This document shows positions 40,910 through 49,815 of a DNA stretch of 64,000 nt, in pieces. Each line of letters begins with the position of its first letter. Position 1 is the stretch's first letter. Under the pieces are notes generated by a model, which worked only from the letters and a program-made list of their open reading frames with translations, was not told the DNA's origin and did not search any database. The position numbers were made by a program, and so were the translations under genes. The DNA is from Hexactinellida sp. DTS-2022 (Eukaryota; Porifera; Hexactinellida), in assembly GCA_028753945.1 (NCBI GenBank), contig JAPNXP010000015.1:3410001-3474000 (forward strand), given 5' to 3'.

Positions 40910-42668
40910 ATGAGTGCTCACTCCACTGCAAAGGATTGGAAACGCTTCCTAACCGAGGCTGGCCTTCCCAAAGAGCTGGCGGGCCACTACGCGGAGATAT
41001 TCTCGCACCACAGAATGCGTATGTCCATGCTGCCGGATCTCAACAAGGACATTCTATTCTTCATGGGAATAGAAGTCATGGGTGACGTCATTGCTATACT
41101 CAAGCATGCGAAGCAAGTCTCGGTAACTCTAGGCTACTCGAAAGACTACGAATCTTCGAAAGTTCACATCTCAAGCAGTAAGCAACACAAGCGGGAGCGC
41201 ACGCCCCAATACCACAGTTCTCGTCAGTACAGGTCGAGTCACGAACGGAAAACTAGCGTCGATTTCGAACCGTCGCCTCGGGCCAGGAGACCCAGTAAGC
41301 CCAACCAGGAGTACAGCTCCTTCCAGAACTTCTCGAGACACGAGAGGCGAAGCAAACTGTCTCCCGAAATGAATATCACATTCAACAACTCAGGTACTAA
41401 CCAGTGTTACAATTAGTAACTCATTATACTACAGTCAGGTCTGCTTGTGAATAATTTTGTCGCTTTAAAAAAAATTATTATGAACAAGCCTTATGGTCCC
41501 AAATTGGGACCATAAGGCTTGTTCATAATAATTTTTTCCCAATATAATAACTTACATAGGGTCTGTAATACGTTGGCTTAAGTTATTATGAAGTATCTCT
41601 ATTGTGACCACTATTTTGATCCTTGAATGTTTATAATAAAGAACCTGCTATAATTTATTATCCATGGTGCTATACTATCATACTTGTGTCTCTAGGCAAA
41701 GACAAGTTCTACCGAGAGGGCGATGCCACCGCGATGAGAGGGTCAGCTCGCTACCAGCCGCAGAGCACGGGCTCCTATCGAGACAGGGGGGTGCGGTCCC
41801 GCTCCCGCTCCCGGTCCCCTGTGTACTCGCGGCTGCACATGGACGAGTCCCCCGCTAAGGCGAGTGTCAGAAGCCGCATTTCGCGACCAGACAACCGCAG
41901 GGATAAGCTGAGTCCCATCACTTTCTCAGCGCCGCACAGGGCCACTAGCCATGCCAGCAACAAGCAAGCCGTATATAGGAACAGCGAGTCCAACGGTAAT
42001 TATTGTACAGTCGAGTACGTTAATAAAGTCACCTCGGGACCAGGTTGCTTTGCCCGATTAAGCAGATAAATCTATCAACCGAAATTGTGAACAAATTTTC
42101 GTCTTCTTAATATGAAGAACTTTTTATTATGAACAAGTCCTATGGTCCCAATTTAACAACTTACATAGGCTTTATATCAAGTCAAGTTCGTTTATTAGGA
42201 AGTCTCTCTTATGAACACAATTTTTCGATAATATGTCTAATATGACAAATTGTATGGAATTGCTGATTTATAATTTTCTTAGATTACAACGATTACTCGA
42301 GAAGAGAAGGCGGGAGAATGTACGCCGATATTGAGGAGAGACAACAACAACAACGACAAGAACGACAACAACAACAAAATCAAAAACAATCACGTTTAAC
42401 TAAAGAGTCTTATGTGAATGAGTTAATGCCTTCTTTAACTATACGCGTTGATAACCGTGGGAAGAACAAACGCGAAATTCAGCAACAAGAAACCGCGAAA
42501 TGGCCACGTAACGACAGTTGGCAGCATGATGACAGAAAACCAAGAGACACGATCCGTTACGAGCGAAATAAATCACCCGCGAAATCTAATTTCACGCAAA
42601 ATCGCTCTAGTCCGAAATCTTATGAAACGAAGAGCAGACACGTGTCAGTGTTCAATCGATTGACATGA
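40910..42668 (+). CDS. C19orf47: C19orf47-like SAM-domain protein, three exons
   Basis: A protein of unknown function; the human protein is nuclear with an N-terminal SAM domain. Exons 40910-41393, 41696-41995 and 42283-42668, all GT-AG and in phase, give 389 residues. The SAM domain (1-75) shows WKRFLTEAGLPKELAGHYA, SMLPDLNKDILFFMGIEV and GDVIAILKHAK, nearly the same order as human. A disordered R/S-rich region follows (RSRSRSRSP in exon 2), then a glutamine tract in exon 3 (CAA repeats near 42345-42390), and the conserved end SVFNRLT. Read as separate frames, exons 2 and 3 look like small genes, but phases and homology join them. Intron 1 is almost entirely a MITE. Confidence 0.87.
41432..41649. 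mobile_element. CAGT-type element with perfect palindrome, C19orf47 intron 1
   Basis: 218 bp, left end CAGTCAGGTCTGCTTGTGAA after TA, right end TTATAATAAAGAACCTGCTA. It contains the 34-bp-arm palindrome at 41469-41537. The same GAACAAGCCTTATGGTCCCA sequence recurs in a partial copy near 42115 in intron 2. Confidence 0.7.
41469..41537. repeat. Perfect 69-bp palindrome, 34-bp arms, 1-nt centre
   Basis: Arms 41469-41502 and 41504-41537 are exact reverse complements around a single A at 41503; the core reads GGTCCCAAATTGGGACC. Confidence 0.93.
42096..42235. mobile_element. Partial CAGT-type element in C19orf47 intron 2
   Basis: It contains TTATTATGAACAAGTCCTATGG and TCAAGTCAAGTTCGTTTATTA, related to the elements at 37730 and 41432. 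The ends are not clear. Confidence 0.45.
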
Positions 42669-42784
42669 ACAGTGTAAGCCAGCCTTCAGTGTTCTTTGTA
42701 GTAGAGTTAATGTGAATGTGTAGTTCTTCTCTTAACTGTTAGAATAATACTTGTACGCATTTCCTAATTATTTTCATTTTCAGA

Positions 42785-42936
42785 CAGTGGTGTTCGCCTA
42801 ATAGCAATTGCTCTAATATTGCTCTATTAGCAAGACATTTTCAGCCCCAAGCACATATTTAATGTTTATTTATTCCCCTAATAGCAAGTAAATTTCTTGC
42901 AAAATGCGACTTGATATTATTTCGCGAACACCACTG
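42785..42936. mobile_element. MITE with CAGTGGTGTTCGC ends
   Basis: 152 bp, CAGTGGTGTTCGCCTAATAG at the left and GCGAACACCACTG at the right, right flank TA. Two further CTAATAGCAA stretches lie inside. It sits between C19orf47 and the saccharopine dehydrogenase gene, ending 59 bp before the latter's ATG. Confidence 0.78.
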
Positions 42937-42995
42937 TAACACTCTATAGTTTATGTATACATATATGTTGTATTTATTCGCAGCAGCAGCCCGAT

Positions 42996-44480
42996 ATGTT
43001 ATTCACTAATACCGCGCGAAAATATTCTAACCTTGCCAACTCCCTTCTGCTACACCCCAGGCCACATCCGCACTTCGTACCGACTCTCCAGGCTGCGGAA
43101 CCAACCAGCACTAGGATCCCACTTCCGCTTAGCAGCCCTAAGAATGTGGTCGTGTTTGGCGCAGGGTTAGTTTCACGACCGTTAATAAAATATTTCGCGA
43201 GAGACCCTATGGTGGATATCAAAATAATCACCAAAAATATGGAAAACATTAAAGATTTCAGTGGCAACAACATCCATAGTTATATAATGGATCTGCGTGA
43301 CAAAGAGCAATTGAAAGACTTTATAGAGAAGAGTGATTTGGTGATTAGCTTGCTGCCTAGAACGAGACATATTGACGTCGCTAATGCTTGTTTAGAAGTC
43401 AAGCGGAATCTGGTTACGCCCAGTTACACCACTCCGGAGATATTAAAACTGGACCAACAAGCGCGGAAAAAAGGTGTGCTCATTATTACTGAATTGGGCC
43501 TCGCGCCAGGGATTGACCACATGCTTTCAAAACGCATTTGCGATGAGGTAAAAAATAACGGCGGTAAAGTGACTGCGTATAATTCGTGGACAGGAGGGCT
43601 GCCAACTCCCAAATCAGTCGACAATCCGATGGGTTATAAGTTCACTTGGGATCCCGAAGGGGTTCTAATGAACATTTGGAATCCGATTAAGTTTATTGAG
43701 AATTCAAACTTGTTCTATTCAAATGGCGGAGAAATAATGAAGTTTTTGCGGCCAATAAACATACTAGATGGACTCGAGCTAGAAGGTTATCCAAACAGAG
43801 ATTCTACGAAATACATAGAGTTGTATAATATCCCGCACGCGAAAACTATTCTCCGCGGCACTTTACGTTTCAGGGGCTATTACAGAGCTCTCGAATCTTT
43901 CCGGAAAATCGGTCTCTTAACAAGGAATCCTTTAAAATTTGAGGTCCCCAATAGAAGGATGAGTTTCCGCGAGTTTATCGATAAAACACTTAAGCAGAAT
44001 TACCCGTCGCTACACGGTAGTACAGAGGAGGTGCTGCTTAGTGTTTTGGAAGGGGATGTGAAAAGCCTAGCGGACCTTAAGACTCTGGGGCTACTGAGCG
44101 AATCTCCGATCGACACTGGCACCACGCCTGTACAGATTCTGTCCGGTTTTATGGCGAAATGGTACAACTTGAGGCCGGGCGATAGAGACTGGGCTGTCAC
44201 GATACAGAGGGTGGAGATCGAGTGGGCCGAGGGGTCGAAAAGCCGCATGGTCGCGATGTACAGTCTCCTTGGAGGCGACATGAGTATTGGAGAGGATACG
44301 GCGATGGCGGTTAGTGTCGGGTTGCCACTCGCGATTGCAGCCAAATTAGTGCTGAGAGGGGAAATCAACGAAATAGGAGTTCACTACCCACTGACGCCTA
44401 ATTTTTATAGGCCAATTCTGAAGGAATTGGAGGAAGAGGGTTTAGAATTTTCGAACATTTCATATCCGCTTTTTTCTTAG
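42996..44480 (+). CDS. Saccharopine dehydrogenase (glutamate-forming), stand-alone
   Basis: Oxidises saccharopine to glutamate and aminoadipate semialdehyde in lysine breakdown. 494 residues, one exon. The first ~35 residues look like a mitochondrial import sequence (R, S and L rich, no acids until ~34). The Rossmann fold follows with VVVFGAGLVSRPLIKYFARD. DLVISLLPRTRHIDVANACL, LGLAPGIDHMLS and YNSWTGGLPTPKSVDNPMGYKF are hallmarks of the SDH half of animal AASS. Animal AASS normally has a lysine-ketoglutarate reductase half in front; here C19orf47 directly precedes, so the enzyme is monofunctional in this locus. A 3' splice-like site (TTATTCGCAG) lies 14 nt before the ATG. Confidence 0.88.
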   Translation: MLFTNTARKYSNLANSLLLHPRPHPHFVPTLQAAEPTSTRIPLPLSSPKNVVVFGAGLVSRPLIKYFARDPMVDIKIITKNMENIKDFSGNNIHSYIMDLRDKEQLKDFIEKSDLVISLLPRTRHIDVANACLEVKRNLVTPSYTTPEILKLDQQARKKGVLIITELGLAPGIDHMLSKRICDEVKNNGGKVTAYNSWTGGLPTPKSVDNPMGYKFTWDPEGVLMNIWNPIKFIENSNLFYSNGGEIMKFLRPINILDGLELEGYPNRDSTKYIELYNIPHAKTILRGTLRFRGYYRALESFRKIGLLTRNPLKFEVPNRRMSFREFIDKTLKQNYPSLHGSTEEVLLSVLEGDVKSLADLKTLGLLSESPIDTGTTPVQILSGFMAKWYNLRPGDRDWAVTIQRVEIEWAEGSKSRMVAMYSLLGGDMSIGEDTAMAVSVGLPLAIAAKLVLRGEINEIGVHYPLTPNFYRPILKELEEEGLEFSNISYPLFS

Positions 44481-44589
44481 TTTTTCATAACTTATGCTCT
44501 TATGAACATTAGTGGATCAGTTTATGTTTACAGTATAATTCAGGAATATTTAATCGTAGCAAAACAACAAAATCTATACAAAGGAATTA

Positions 44590-44725
44590 CAGTAGACTCT
44601 CGTTAATACGGGTAAGGTGAACAAGGTTTTAATTCCCCTAGCCTATACAATTAGCTCTGTTATCAATTTTCGGATAATACGAACAAATTTCGACGGTCCC
44701 CTGTTATTCGTATAACGAGTCTACA
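44590..44725. mobile_element. CAGT-type MITE
   Basis: Begins CAGTAGACTCTCGTTAATACG after TA and ends near TATAACGAGTCTACA (right end slightly decayed). It covers most of the gap between the dehydrogenase and AATF genes. Confidence 0.68.
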
Positions 44726-44781
44726 TAGTATAGCAATTGTGTTTATACACATATCTACTGTAGTGTAGCTCTGCCCAAATA

Positions 44782-46128
44782 ATGTCTAGTCTGCAACACG
44801 AGATATATAGTCCCCACAGACCGTATAATATAGATAGGGAAGATGTAGAGTCGAACGAGACTTTAGTTCATCTGCAACAGGCAGGGGATACGACATGCGA
44901 GGTGGTGACAAATTCCGCGAGTACTTGGAGCCGAGGCGTAGAAGCGGAGCGATGGATCGAGGGAGACAAGAGATACACGAGTGAGACAATATCGCGAAAA
45001 GATATCGACAATACATCCGAGTCAGATTATAGTATTAGCGAAGGGGAATTTGAAAACTTTCAACAGTTATTATCGAATAATATTGAAACCCAAATAGAAC
45101 AGGTATATGAAAGCGAGTCATCACACTCTGATGTAGCATCAGAAGGGGATATTGAAGTGACAAAAACCACAGATGATAGTATAATCAAAGGTATAATTGA
45201 GATTAACCAAAGGTCATCCGAGAAGGATACGAACCGAGGTAGAGCTGTAATAAAGCAGTTCAGGACTTGGGAAGGAATGCTAGAGGCGAGGATTCACATT
45301 CAAAAGTCTCTGCTTCTGGCCAACTCGCTACCACACCCACAGGAGTTCCGGGAATTTATGGGACAGGCCGGTAGCTTGGCAGAAGAACCAATCAGAGAAG
45401 CGAAACAGAGTTTAACTAATCTGATAGCGGAGTTAGTGTGTTTACAGAGAGCGCTTGTGAATGCTAATAAACAGTTCCCAAAAGGTAAATATTATAAAAC
45501 AAAAATAAACAATGAAATGCATTATTCTCTAGGTGCTAAAAGTAATTCTCGGGAACTCGTTAACAGATTATCACAGTACCAGAATGACGTCATATCAGAA
45601 TGGGAAGGCAAGACTCGACTCCTGACCAGCGCATTCACAAAGAAAGGCTACGTCAACATAGACAGATCGGTGCTGCAGCAGATAGAGTTCTCTCTCTCCA
45701 AACGAGAGGATAATCTTAGGAAGACACAGGTTAAGAGACTGGAGTACGAGGTTCTTGGGAAGAGGAATACAGCTCGAGATAATGAAGATGCGAGTGTGAA
45801 AAAGCGCGGAATGGATATGAGTAACTGCGATGAAAACACTTTTGATGATACAGATTTTTATCATCAGTTGTTACAAGATTTAATTCATAATAAAACAAAT
45901 TCAAATCTAGGCGAAACCGGTCAGAAATGGCTCGAACTGAATCGCAATCGTTCCAAATCTAAGCGCAGCATCAACACTAAGGCCAGCAAGGGCCGCAAGA
46001 TACGATACGACGTGTATCCCAAGCTAGTTAGCTTCATGGCTCCGAGGGACGAGAGTGATGTTAACGACTCAACTAGGAATGAACTGTTCCGCTCTATATT
46101 CGGACTTTCTAGCTGTTCAGAGCCTTGA
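44782..46128 (+). CDS. AATF: AATF/Che-1/Bfr2, nucleolar ribosome biogenesis factor
   Basis: AATF works in 40S subunit assembly with NGDN and NOL10 and also acts as a transcription cofactor. 448 residues, one exon (human 560). The N-terminal third is acidic and Ser/Glu-rich. The leucine-rich AATF core begins near residue 165 with WEGMLEARIHIQKSLLLANS. The C-terminal TRAUB domain is clear: DTDFYHQLLQDLI near 355, TKASKGRKIRYDVYPKLVSF near 400 and NELFRSIFG at the end. It is followed by 570 bp without a gene, then the receptor gene. Confidence 0.92.
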   Translation: MSSLQHEIYSPHRPYNIDREDVESNETLVHLQQAGDTTCEVVTNSASTWSRGVEAERWIEGDKRYTSETISRKDIDNTSESDYSISEGEFENFQQLLSNNIETQIEQVYESESSHSDVASEGDIEVTKTTDDSIIKGIIEINQRSSEKDTNRGRAVIKQFRTWEGMLEARIHIQKSLLLANSLPHPQEFREFMGQAGSLAEEPIREAKQSLTNLIAELVCLQRALVNANKQFPKGKYYKTKINNEMHYSLGAKSNSRELVNRLSQYQNDVISEWEGKTRLLTSAFTKKGYVNIDRSVLQQIEFSLSKREDNLRKTQVKRLEYEVLGKRNTARDNEDASVKKRGMDMSNCDENTFDDTDFYHQLLQDLIHNKTNSNLGETGQKWLELNRNRSKSKRSINTKASKGRKIRYDVYPKLVSFMAPRDESDVNDSTRNELFRSIFGLSSCSEP

Positions 46129-46640
46129 AATTAGTATTCTGTCTATTCTGTTAAATTAAATTATATTAAATTACGAGGAAAAATGGGCATCAACGCTAGC
46201 TTTGGTATTAAGTTACTACTTGTTTGATTATAAAATCAGATATGTTTGTATGTCTGGTGTGGTGAGTAGGAGGAAATCACGGACGTTTTAAAATAGTTAG
46301 AAGAAAGCAGATAGCCTAAGTTATAGGGAAATATAATAAAAGTGGTAGCGACACGCTAATGGATTACATTAGTATTGCATAATATTACAATTGTCGTAAG
46401 CTTACTGAAAATAATACAATTAACGCTGACTAACCGAAATCTATTACTTTCTCCGATTAATAGTTAAATATGCAAAACAAAGTGTTTACCAATACATGCT
46501 GAGATTTGTTGATGTAATAGCTAAACTATCCTCTTGTGATAGGCAATCGTAATCAACTTTCTACCCCACAGACTGCAACTATAATATTATGCGGCTTGCA
46601 ACTTAGTTCCATAGCTGTTGGGCGGTGGTCATATTTAATA

Positions 46641-46648
46641 TATAAAAT
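46641..46648 (+). promoter_or_regulatory. TATA box of the receptor gene
   Basis: TATAAAAT, 59 nt before the ATG at 46700. Confidence 0.5.
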
Positions 46649-46699
46649 CAAACAACAGATAATATTAATTAATTAAAGTAAATTGAGTTTTCTCTTGAA

Positions 46700-48715
46700 A
46701 TGAAGAAGAATTGTAAAGTGACGCTGGCTAATACTGTTTGTGTATTATTGACACTGTTTATTTGGTTGCTGTTTATAACACCAATTCTAGTTATCGTCTT
46801 TGCTCTGTTGAACTACTACTCACCGAGTTTTGACATTTCTGTGAGTTATTATCTTGTTAGCTTTGTCGGTTTGTTTATCTTTTGTTGTTTCCCAGGCGAA
46901 TAGTACAATTGCAGATGTGTTTGATTCCGAGGTTTGTGAGAACTACACACTGGAACAGGCTATCGTGTCCATACGGGAGGTAGCAGCAGGTAAGCCAAAT
47001 AGGAAATTGGTAAAAACAACAACAACAACACATATTTAAAAGCTGCATTAAATAATTTTATAAATTAAATACAGTCAACAATCGTTATAACAAAGTGCTT
47101 GGGACCTGTAAATACCTTTGTTATATCCGGATATTCGTTATAAGCGGATAATAATTAATACTTTAGTGCTCTGGGGGGGAATATCCATTCGTTATATCCG
47201 ACTTGGTTATAACGGGAGTTCACTGTAGGTAATTATAGCAGAAACTTTACCTGTACGTCCCCTTACCTGAGTAACGGAACACAGTGCGTGCCTGAGTGCC
47301 TGAGATGGCACCCAGGGGGAGAAGTCTACTACCACTTGTTTAGATACACTGTTCCTGTCCTCTCTTGTATCACAACTGTAGTTGGGATCATTGGGGCATC
47401 CACTTGGCTGTGTTTGAAGAAACTGTGAGTTGTAATACTTTATGACACACGTTATACAGAATAATTATAAATTAATATAATCTAGATGGAAGTTTCCTCA
47501 CATCATCTCGCTATATCTCTTGATCACTATTATAGGACAAGGTATGTTCTAAGCCAGTGGTTCCCAACCTGGGCCCACAAGATCTGAAAATTTGCATTCG
47601 AGCAATGGGAGGGGTGCACATAATGTTTTGTATTTATTTAGGGTCCATGATTGGGAATCGCTGTTATATGCAAAAATAGCGTTTGTTTGTCTAATTCGGT
47701 GTGTTTAATTAATACGAATTAAATTAGGTTTGATGATATTTATCGGCAGCCTGTCTCCTACGAATTTCTACTGTTCAGACAGAAATCTGTTACTAACGAG
47801 AGTAAACCCAACAGTTCCATGCCACATACAAGGTATAATTAATTTGTTTATTAACAAACAAATAAATCCGAACATTAATCTAAAGTTGTCATTTTAGGTG
47901 CACTTTTCCATTTCTTCATTCTCTCCTTCATGCTCTGGTACATTTGCGACGTGTTCAATATCCTATATGTAGTGCTGCAGCCCTTGAAAGCTGATAGATT
48001 CTTCCTACATCGTCACAAGATTCATTTTATTGAAGCCATTATTAGCTGGGGGATTCCTGGAATAATGGTGATATTAATCGGTGTAATCAAAGGCTATGAG
48101 ATCGTATCTGCACCCGTTACTTGTTTACCTTACGTGTACATTACATTGTTGACCTTTTTCATTCCAGGAGTGATCTTCTCTGTATTGACACAAACATCAT
48201 TCACGATTCTCGGCACTGTACTATACAAGCGACACATAAAATTTTCCACAAGCACTACAAATCGCGAATATCTCGACACACTGCGACAAATCGCGCTTTT
48301 CAGTACCTCCTTCTCAATACTAACAATTATAATTTTGGTCAACTATGCATTTTTAGCCATTGGCTACAGAGGGGTTGAGGAGTACACGATTGACTATTGG
48401 CAGTGCATTACGGTTTTTGGCAGCAATACCGGGTGTTGCAAACCGATTTACATCGACCATTATTACCCATTCACTGGGTTTCTGTCTGATTCCGCTTTCT
48501 GTATCTGGGGCATGGTGGGCGCTGGTGCTGTGGCCGTGAAAGAAGCTAAGAATATATGGAAAAGGGGTTTTAAACGTTGTTTCGTTACTTTCCAATATAC
48601 AGCGAGCACTGGATGGACAAACAAAAGTACTATTTCTGAGTCTTCAAAAGTAAATAATGTTCATATTTCTGAGTCTTCAAAAGCAAATAATGTTCAGTTA
48701 GAGTTATTTGATTAA
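46700..48715 (+). CDS. Frizzled-like seven-helix receptor lacking a visible CRD, six exons
   Basis: Exons 46700-46840, 46896-46989, 47229-47424, 47486-47541, 47728-47832 and 47898-48715, all GT-AG with matching phases, give 469 residues. An N-terminal hydrophobic segment (residues 13-40) is followed by a short extracellular part (about residues 47-120) with several N-glycosylation sites and few cysteines. Seven helices follow. TVPVLSCITTVVGIIGAST (TM1), PCHIQGALFHFF and LWYICDVFN (TM3), and IISWGIPGIMVILIGVI (TM4) resemble class F (Frizzled/Smoothened) receptors, as does the QIALFSTSFSIL helix. The ten-cysteine Wnt-binding domain and a KTxxxW motif are not seen. The tail has a repeated HISESSKxNNV. 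The exon 3 acceptor is formed at the edge of a MITE. Confidence 0.7.
47072..47225. mobile_element. pogo/Tigger-like MITE, CGTTATAAC type, at a splice site
   Basis: 154 bp between two TA dinucleotides, CAGTCAACAATCGTTATAAC to GTTATAACGGGAGTTCACTG. It lies in intron 2 of the receptor gene. The right TA plus the next G make the AG used by exon 3. Its sister is at 49079. Confidence 0.8.
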
Positions 48716-49711
48716 AAGTAAAGTTTGCAAATTGTTTATTGCATGTGCTCAATATTTAGCTTTTTGTGTGATGTAATTGTATTCAGTTGAATAAATATGC
48801 TTGGTTGTTATTTAGCCACCAATTATAAGTAACTATGAGTTCTTATTCTAACTTGATACTCAGTTCCTACGGGTCATGATTACACTTCTGATACTCATTG
48901 ACTAGACTTGTTTGTTCTACATGGGTGGCCGATGCGATATGGATATATAACAGACTATATGTATAGATATATAGATATACAACAGGTTTTATTGCAAACA
49001 ATCTTAGTTTCATGTGTTCTTTTTTCAAAAGTTCTTTTTCACAACTTGACAGGTATAAATTTTACCAAATCAATAATACAGCGAACTCCCGTTGTAACAA
49101 GTCCATATAACGAAATGGAAATTTTCCCCCTAAGCAAATACATTACATACTTTATTATCCGCTTATAACGAATATCCGGATATAACGAAGGAATTTACAG
49201 GTCCCAAGCACTTCGTTATAACGGGAGTTTACTATAATTGAATAGTGCATTTAGAACACCAGGTAACACATATATTATGCACATACTTGTATATACAGCA
49301 ATTGGAAAGCTAGTTTATACATTTCTCTTTAGGAGTCTTCTTCCGGTAATTACACTATTGGAGCTAGAGATGTCTGGATTGGCGGTTTGCACTTTCATCT
49401 TTAGATCATCTCAGGTAAGGAAGTTATTATCCTAATTTATTTTATCTAAGATATTCAAACGAATCTGTTTTGAAATCAGAATTGTTTTACCAAACATGGT
49501 CATCTAAGTCAGAGCAAGCAACGTTAAATTATTCACAATTGACACTTCTTAATTAATTCACTAACCAGATAGGCCAGTCTTAAATTCTCTCGACATATTG
49601 TATATACATTTTTGCGAGAAAAAGCATTATCTCCATTTGTACAAGGAAATACTACTTGGAACTAATTTTACAAGGTTTCACTGTAGGTAAGGTAATACCT
49701 CACACTTTCTT
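48716..49711. other. Intergenic stretch between the receptor and the first Knickkopf-like gene
   Basis: It contains a MITE at 49079 and an exon-like unit at 49334-49413 (acceptor TTTCTCTTTAG, donor CAG|GTAAGG) with an open frame but no recognisable product; that unit could be an untranslated exon. Otherwise AT-rich. Confidence 0.5.
49079..49234. mobile_element. pogo/Tigger-like MITE, CGTTATAAC type
   Basis: Begins CAGCGAACTCCCGTTG after TA and ends near GTTATAACGGGAGTTTACTA. Closely related, in inverted order, to the element at 47072 (shared GGATATAACG and CTTATAACGAATATCCGG stretches). Confidence 0.75.
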
Positions 49712-49720
49712 TATATAAAG
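49712..49720 (+). promoter_or_regulatory. TATA box of Knickkopf-like gene 1
   Basis: TATATAAAG, 104 nt before the ATG at 49816. Confidence 0.45.
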
Positions 49721-49815
49721 TAGCGTTGCTCTTATTTGCTATTCAAAAGGCACTGCTCAATTCCAATAGGTTAAGACTATCCCAAATAATTAGCTCGTAT
49801 TCCACAAGATCTCGA

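Noticed and set aside
42318-42668. Possible separate small glutamine-rich gene
   Set aside because: It is the last exon of the C19orf47-like gene; the acceptor at 42283 and the phase agree, and the end matches the family.
49334-49413. Exon-like unit between the receptor and Knickkopf-like gene 1
   Set aside because: Good splice sites, but no product and no phase partner; not called as coding.
49726-49815. Extra 30 codons before the Knickkopf-like gene 1 ATG
   Set aside because: They start at TTG; the signal peptide, like those of the sister genes, begins at 49816.
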